A stretch of 64,000 nucleotides of DNA from Butyrivibrio sp. (GTDB lineage: Bacteria > Bacillota > Clostridia > Lachnospirales > Lachnospiraceae), in NCBI GenBank assembly GCA_015056625.1, contig SVFY01000015.1, positions 1 through 64,000 of the forward strand. The letters are read 5' to 3'. A program made the position numbers and the translations under genes. The notes under the pieces are model-generated. The model was given only the letters and a program-made list of their open reading frames with translations. It made no database searches and had not been told where the DNA came from. Below, piece by piece: positions 62,434-64,000 of the stretch. How positions within the stretch are numbered: the stretch's first letter is position 1; every line of letters begins with the position of its first letter.

Positions 62434-63126
62434 TTATTCATGTCTTGGGTCAATGCACTTAACAGCATCATTAACACGTCCGTACTGACCCTTAGCTTTT
62501 TCAAGAGCTGTGTTAGCATCATCTCCGGCCTTGATGAAGTCCATCATCTTGCCAAAGTTAACATACTTGTATCCGATAATCTCATCGTTCTCATCAAGAG
62601 CGATATCTGTGATATATCCATCAGTAAGCTCAAGGTAACGAGGTCCCTTCTCAAGTGTTCCATAGGTTGTACCAACCATTGAACGATTGCCCTTACCAAG
62701 ATCCTCAAGACCAGCACCGATCTGAAGTCCGTCCTCAGAGAATGCAGACTGTGTACGTCCGTAAACGATCTGAAGGAAGAGCTCTCTCATAGCTGTGTTG
62801 ATAGCATCGCACACAAGGTCGGTATTAAGAGCCTCAAGAACTGTAAGACCAGGAAGGATCTCAGCTGCCATAGCTGCTGAATGTGTCATTCCTGAGCATC
62901 CGATTGTCTCTACAAGTGCTTCCTGGATGATACCATCCTTAACGTTGAGGGAAAGCTTGCAGCAACCCTGCTGAGGAGCACACCAGCCAATACCATGTGT
63001 ATAGCCTGAAATGTCCTTAATTTCTTTTGACTTAACCCACTTTGCTTCTTCCGGAATGGGAGCTGCGCCATGGTGTACCCCTTGTGTTACAGGGCACATG
63101 TTTTTTACCTCTGTTGAGTAAATCAT
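62434..63126 (-). CDS. NifU-like iron-sulfur scaffold-type protein
   Basis: 230 residues. Resembles the IscU/NifU N-terminal scaffold fold: CCKLSLNVKDGIIQEALVET, IGCSGMTHSAAMAAEILPG and LVCDAINTAM supply cysteines at spacings like those of the scaffold family, though the exact ligand set differs and must be checked. The C-terminal ~100 residues are specific to the version paired with GGGtGRT (SMVGTTYGTLEKGPRYLELT; IIGYKYVNFGKMMDF). AAGGAG lies eight bases before ATG 63126. First gene of the pair. Confidence 0.82.
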   Translation of the reverse strand: MIYSTEVKNMCPVTQGVHHGAAPIPEEAKWVKSKEIKDISGYTHGIGWCAPQQGCCKLSLNVKDGIIQEALVETIGCSGMTHSAAMAAEILPGLTVLEALNTDLVCDAINTAMRELFLQIVYGRTQSAFSEDGLQIGAGLEDLGKGNRSMVGTTYGTLEKGPRYLELTDGYITDIALDENDEIIGYKYVNFGKMMDFIKAGDDANTALEKAKGQYGRVNDAVKCIDPRHE

Positions 63127-63150
63127 GTGAAAATCTCCTTTCGTATTGTA

Positions 63151-63169
63151 AAGTAATATCTGATTACTT
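63151..63169. promoter_or_regulatory. Perfect inverted repeat ahead of NifU-like gene
   Basis: AAGTAAT - five bases - ATTACTT, a perfect 7-5-7 palindrome 25 bases upstream of the NifU-like start and between it and the topB terminator. The position and symmetry suit an operator for a dimeric regulator; no known consensus is matched. Confidence 0.45.
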
Positions 63170-63173
63170 ACTC

Positions 63174-63196
63174 ACAAAATGTCGGGCAAAAGCCCG
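63174..63196 (-). terminator. Probable terminator after topB
   Basis: On the minus strand CGGGC/GCCCG around TTTT is followed by ACATTTTGTG. The short stem and interrupted T run make it a modest terminator. Confidence 0.5.
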
Positions 63197-63239
63197 TGCC
63201 AACTTATATTCTCGCATAAACGGGCGCTTATTTCAATGG

Positions 63240-64000
63240 TTATGATATATTTTTAACAGTTTTTTTAGTTACTTTGTAATTTTGGGCGACGTAATCAAAA
63301 CGTGGCTTTAACAGGTTCCTGTAATCATTGTCTTTAACCATATTGGTGCGTTTTGTGACAAAATCTTTCAGCTTTTTAAGGTACTCATCCTCTGAGATGC
63401 TGCCATCTGCAACCCCTGTAAGTCCCTTCTCCCAGCTGGCTGTAAGGGCAGGATTAAGCATAGGCTTCATTGACAGAGCCACTGTCTCATAGATCATCTC
63501 TCCCATCTGTGTGGGGGTTATAATCTGAGTCTTTTTATTGAGGCTAAGGTACTTGTTGCTTACAAGTTTTGTAAGGATCCCGGCTCTTGTGGCACTGGTT
63601 CCGATTCCGGAGCCCTTTATCTGTGACCTTAATTCCTCATCCTCAATGAACTGACCTGCATTTTCCATGGTAAGGATGATAGTTCCGGAGTTATACCTCT
63701 TAGGAGGCTTGGTCTCTCCCTCTTTTATCTCAAAATCCTCTACTAAGATCTCGTCCTTCTTCTTGAGCTTTTTGAGATATTCAAAGAGCTCCTCGTCAGT
63801 TACTGTCTGCTCTTCTTCCTTGTCTGAGCCATTTTCATTATCGTCCTCTGCCTTGTTTTGCTTCTTTGAAGTATCTTCATTTTTCTTAAAGAAAGAATAA
63901 TCCATTACATGAAGATAACCTTTGCCTGTAAGGATCTTGAAGTTTGAAAAGAAATGTTCAAGCTTGCTTTCCGCCTTCTGATTAACAAGAGAAAGCTCAA
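63240..64000 (-). CDS. topB: DNA topoisomerase III, C-terminal part (runs off window)
   Basis: The frame is open from the right edge to the stop at 63240, about 253 residues; an in-frame ATG at 63905 is internal. Type IA topoisomerase signatures are the ENAGQFIEDEELRSQIKGSG segment (split) and GIGTSATRAGILTKLVSNKY, then TPTQMGEMIYETVALSMKPM and ALTASWEKGLTGVADGSISE, typical of TopB after the active-site Tyr. Between them lies a Lys/Glu/Asp-rich insert (KKNEDTSKKQNKAEDDNENG). The catalytic Tyr and Toprim domain are outside the window. Plasmid- or ICE-borne TopB homologues exist, but the flanking genes look chromosomal. Confidence 0.9.
   Translation of the reverse strand, partial: ELSLVNQKAESKLEHFFSNFKILTGKGYLHVMDYSFFKKNEDTSKKQNKAEDDNENGSDKEEEQTVTDEELFEYLKKLKKKDEILVEDFEIKEGETKPPKRYNSGTIILTMENAGQFIEDEELRSQIKGSGIGTSATRAGILTKLVSNKYLSLNKKTQIITPTQMGEMIYETVALSMKPMLNPALTASWEKGLTGVADGSISEDEYLKKLKDFVTKRTNMVKDNDYRNLLKPRFDYVAQNYKVTKKTVKNIS

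Noticed and set aside
63240-64000. Topoisomerase III as sign of an integrative element
   Set aside because: TopB homologues occur on such elements, but no relaxase, integrase or conjugation gene is in view and the neighbours look chromosomal.

Overview
The window looks like a chromosomal segment of an anaerobic Firmicute of the Lachnospiraceae type (Butyrivibrio-like). This is an inference from several things seen together: the 16S 5' end, Rex, a Na+-dependent decarboxylase cluster, a carboxyspermidine-type polyamine operon, the GGGtGRT/NifU-like pair, HrcA-type CIRCE control of groESL, and frequent TTG starts behind strong Shine-Dalgarno sites. Nearly all genes lie on the minus strand. Only four run on the plus strand: a J-domain membrane protein, hslO, a TRIC-like gene and a diguanylate cyclase. 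No phage, integrase, transposase or CRISPR array was seen; this is mostly core genome with a few accessory-looking patches.

Layout. 0-0.35 kb: 5' end and leader/promoter of an rRNA operon. 0.35-8 kb: a MutS-like ATPase, then a glgX - membrane protein - response regulator - histidine kinase - lipoprotein operon. 8.1-13.5 kb: a five-gene biotin-dependent Na+-pump/carboxyltransferase operon holding both a pyruvate/oxaloacetate-type and an acyl-CoA-type carboxyltransferase. 13.6-16 kb: scpB-scpA-phosphoesterase and rpsU. 16.2-30.5 kb: a long, tightly packed run (CNNM transporter, yebC, membrane protein, M16C peptidase, DUF4349 lipoprotein, era, recO, lipoprotein, glyS, alaS). 30.6-41.8 kb: J-domain protein, DUF1266-like protein, UvrD-like helicase, alr, nnrE/nnrD fusion, rex and a chemoreceptor, interrupted by two long palindromes. 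42-43.5 kb: hslO and the TRIC-like gene. 43.5-50.6 kb: a six-gene polyamine operon, speA-speE-CASDH-CASDC-aguA-aguB. 50.7-52.2 kb: a lipoprotein and a repeat-rich noncoding patch. 52.2-56.5 kb: groESL with CIRCE, and a MotA/MotB-like (ZorA/ZorB-like) pair. 56.6-59.7 kb: an unknown small gene, a third long palindrome, a phosphoesterase and an SPFH/NfeD pair. 59.9-64 kb: diguanylate cyclase, the GGGtGRT/NifU-like pair and the 3' part of topB.

Functional links. The decarboxylase cluster would couple decarboxylation or transcarboxylation through a free-standing biotin carrier to Na+ export. The polyamine operon is complete from arginine to putrescine and from putrescine to spermidine via carboxyspermidine, and also carries a SpeE homologue with no SpeD in view.

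The most interesting unexplained items are: (1) three very long, near-perfect palindromes sharing a GGGGACGGTTCT core, two of which differ by a paired, compensatory base change; (2) a 115-bp cloverleaf-like nested inverted repeat beside groEL with 55-bp direct repeats next to it; (3) an orphan ZorA/ZorB-like ion-driven motor pair with no recognised effector; (4) an OadG homologue fused behind a lipoprotein domain inside a mixed transcarboxylase/Na+-pump operon; (5) the GGGtGRT/NifU-like pair with a perfect inverted repeat in front of it.
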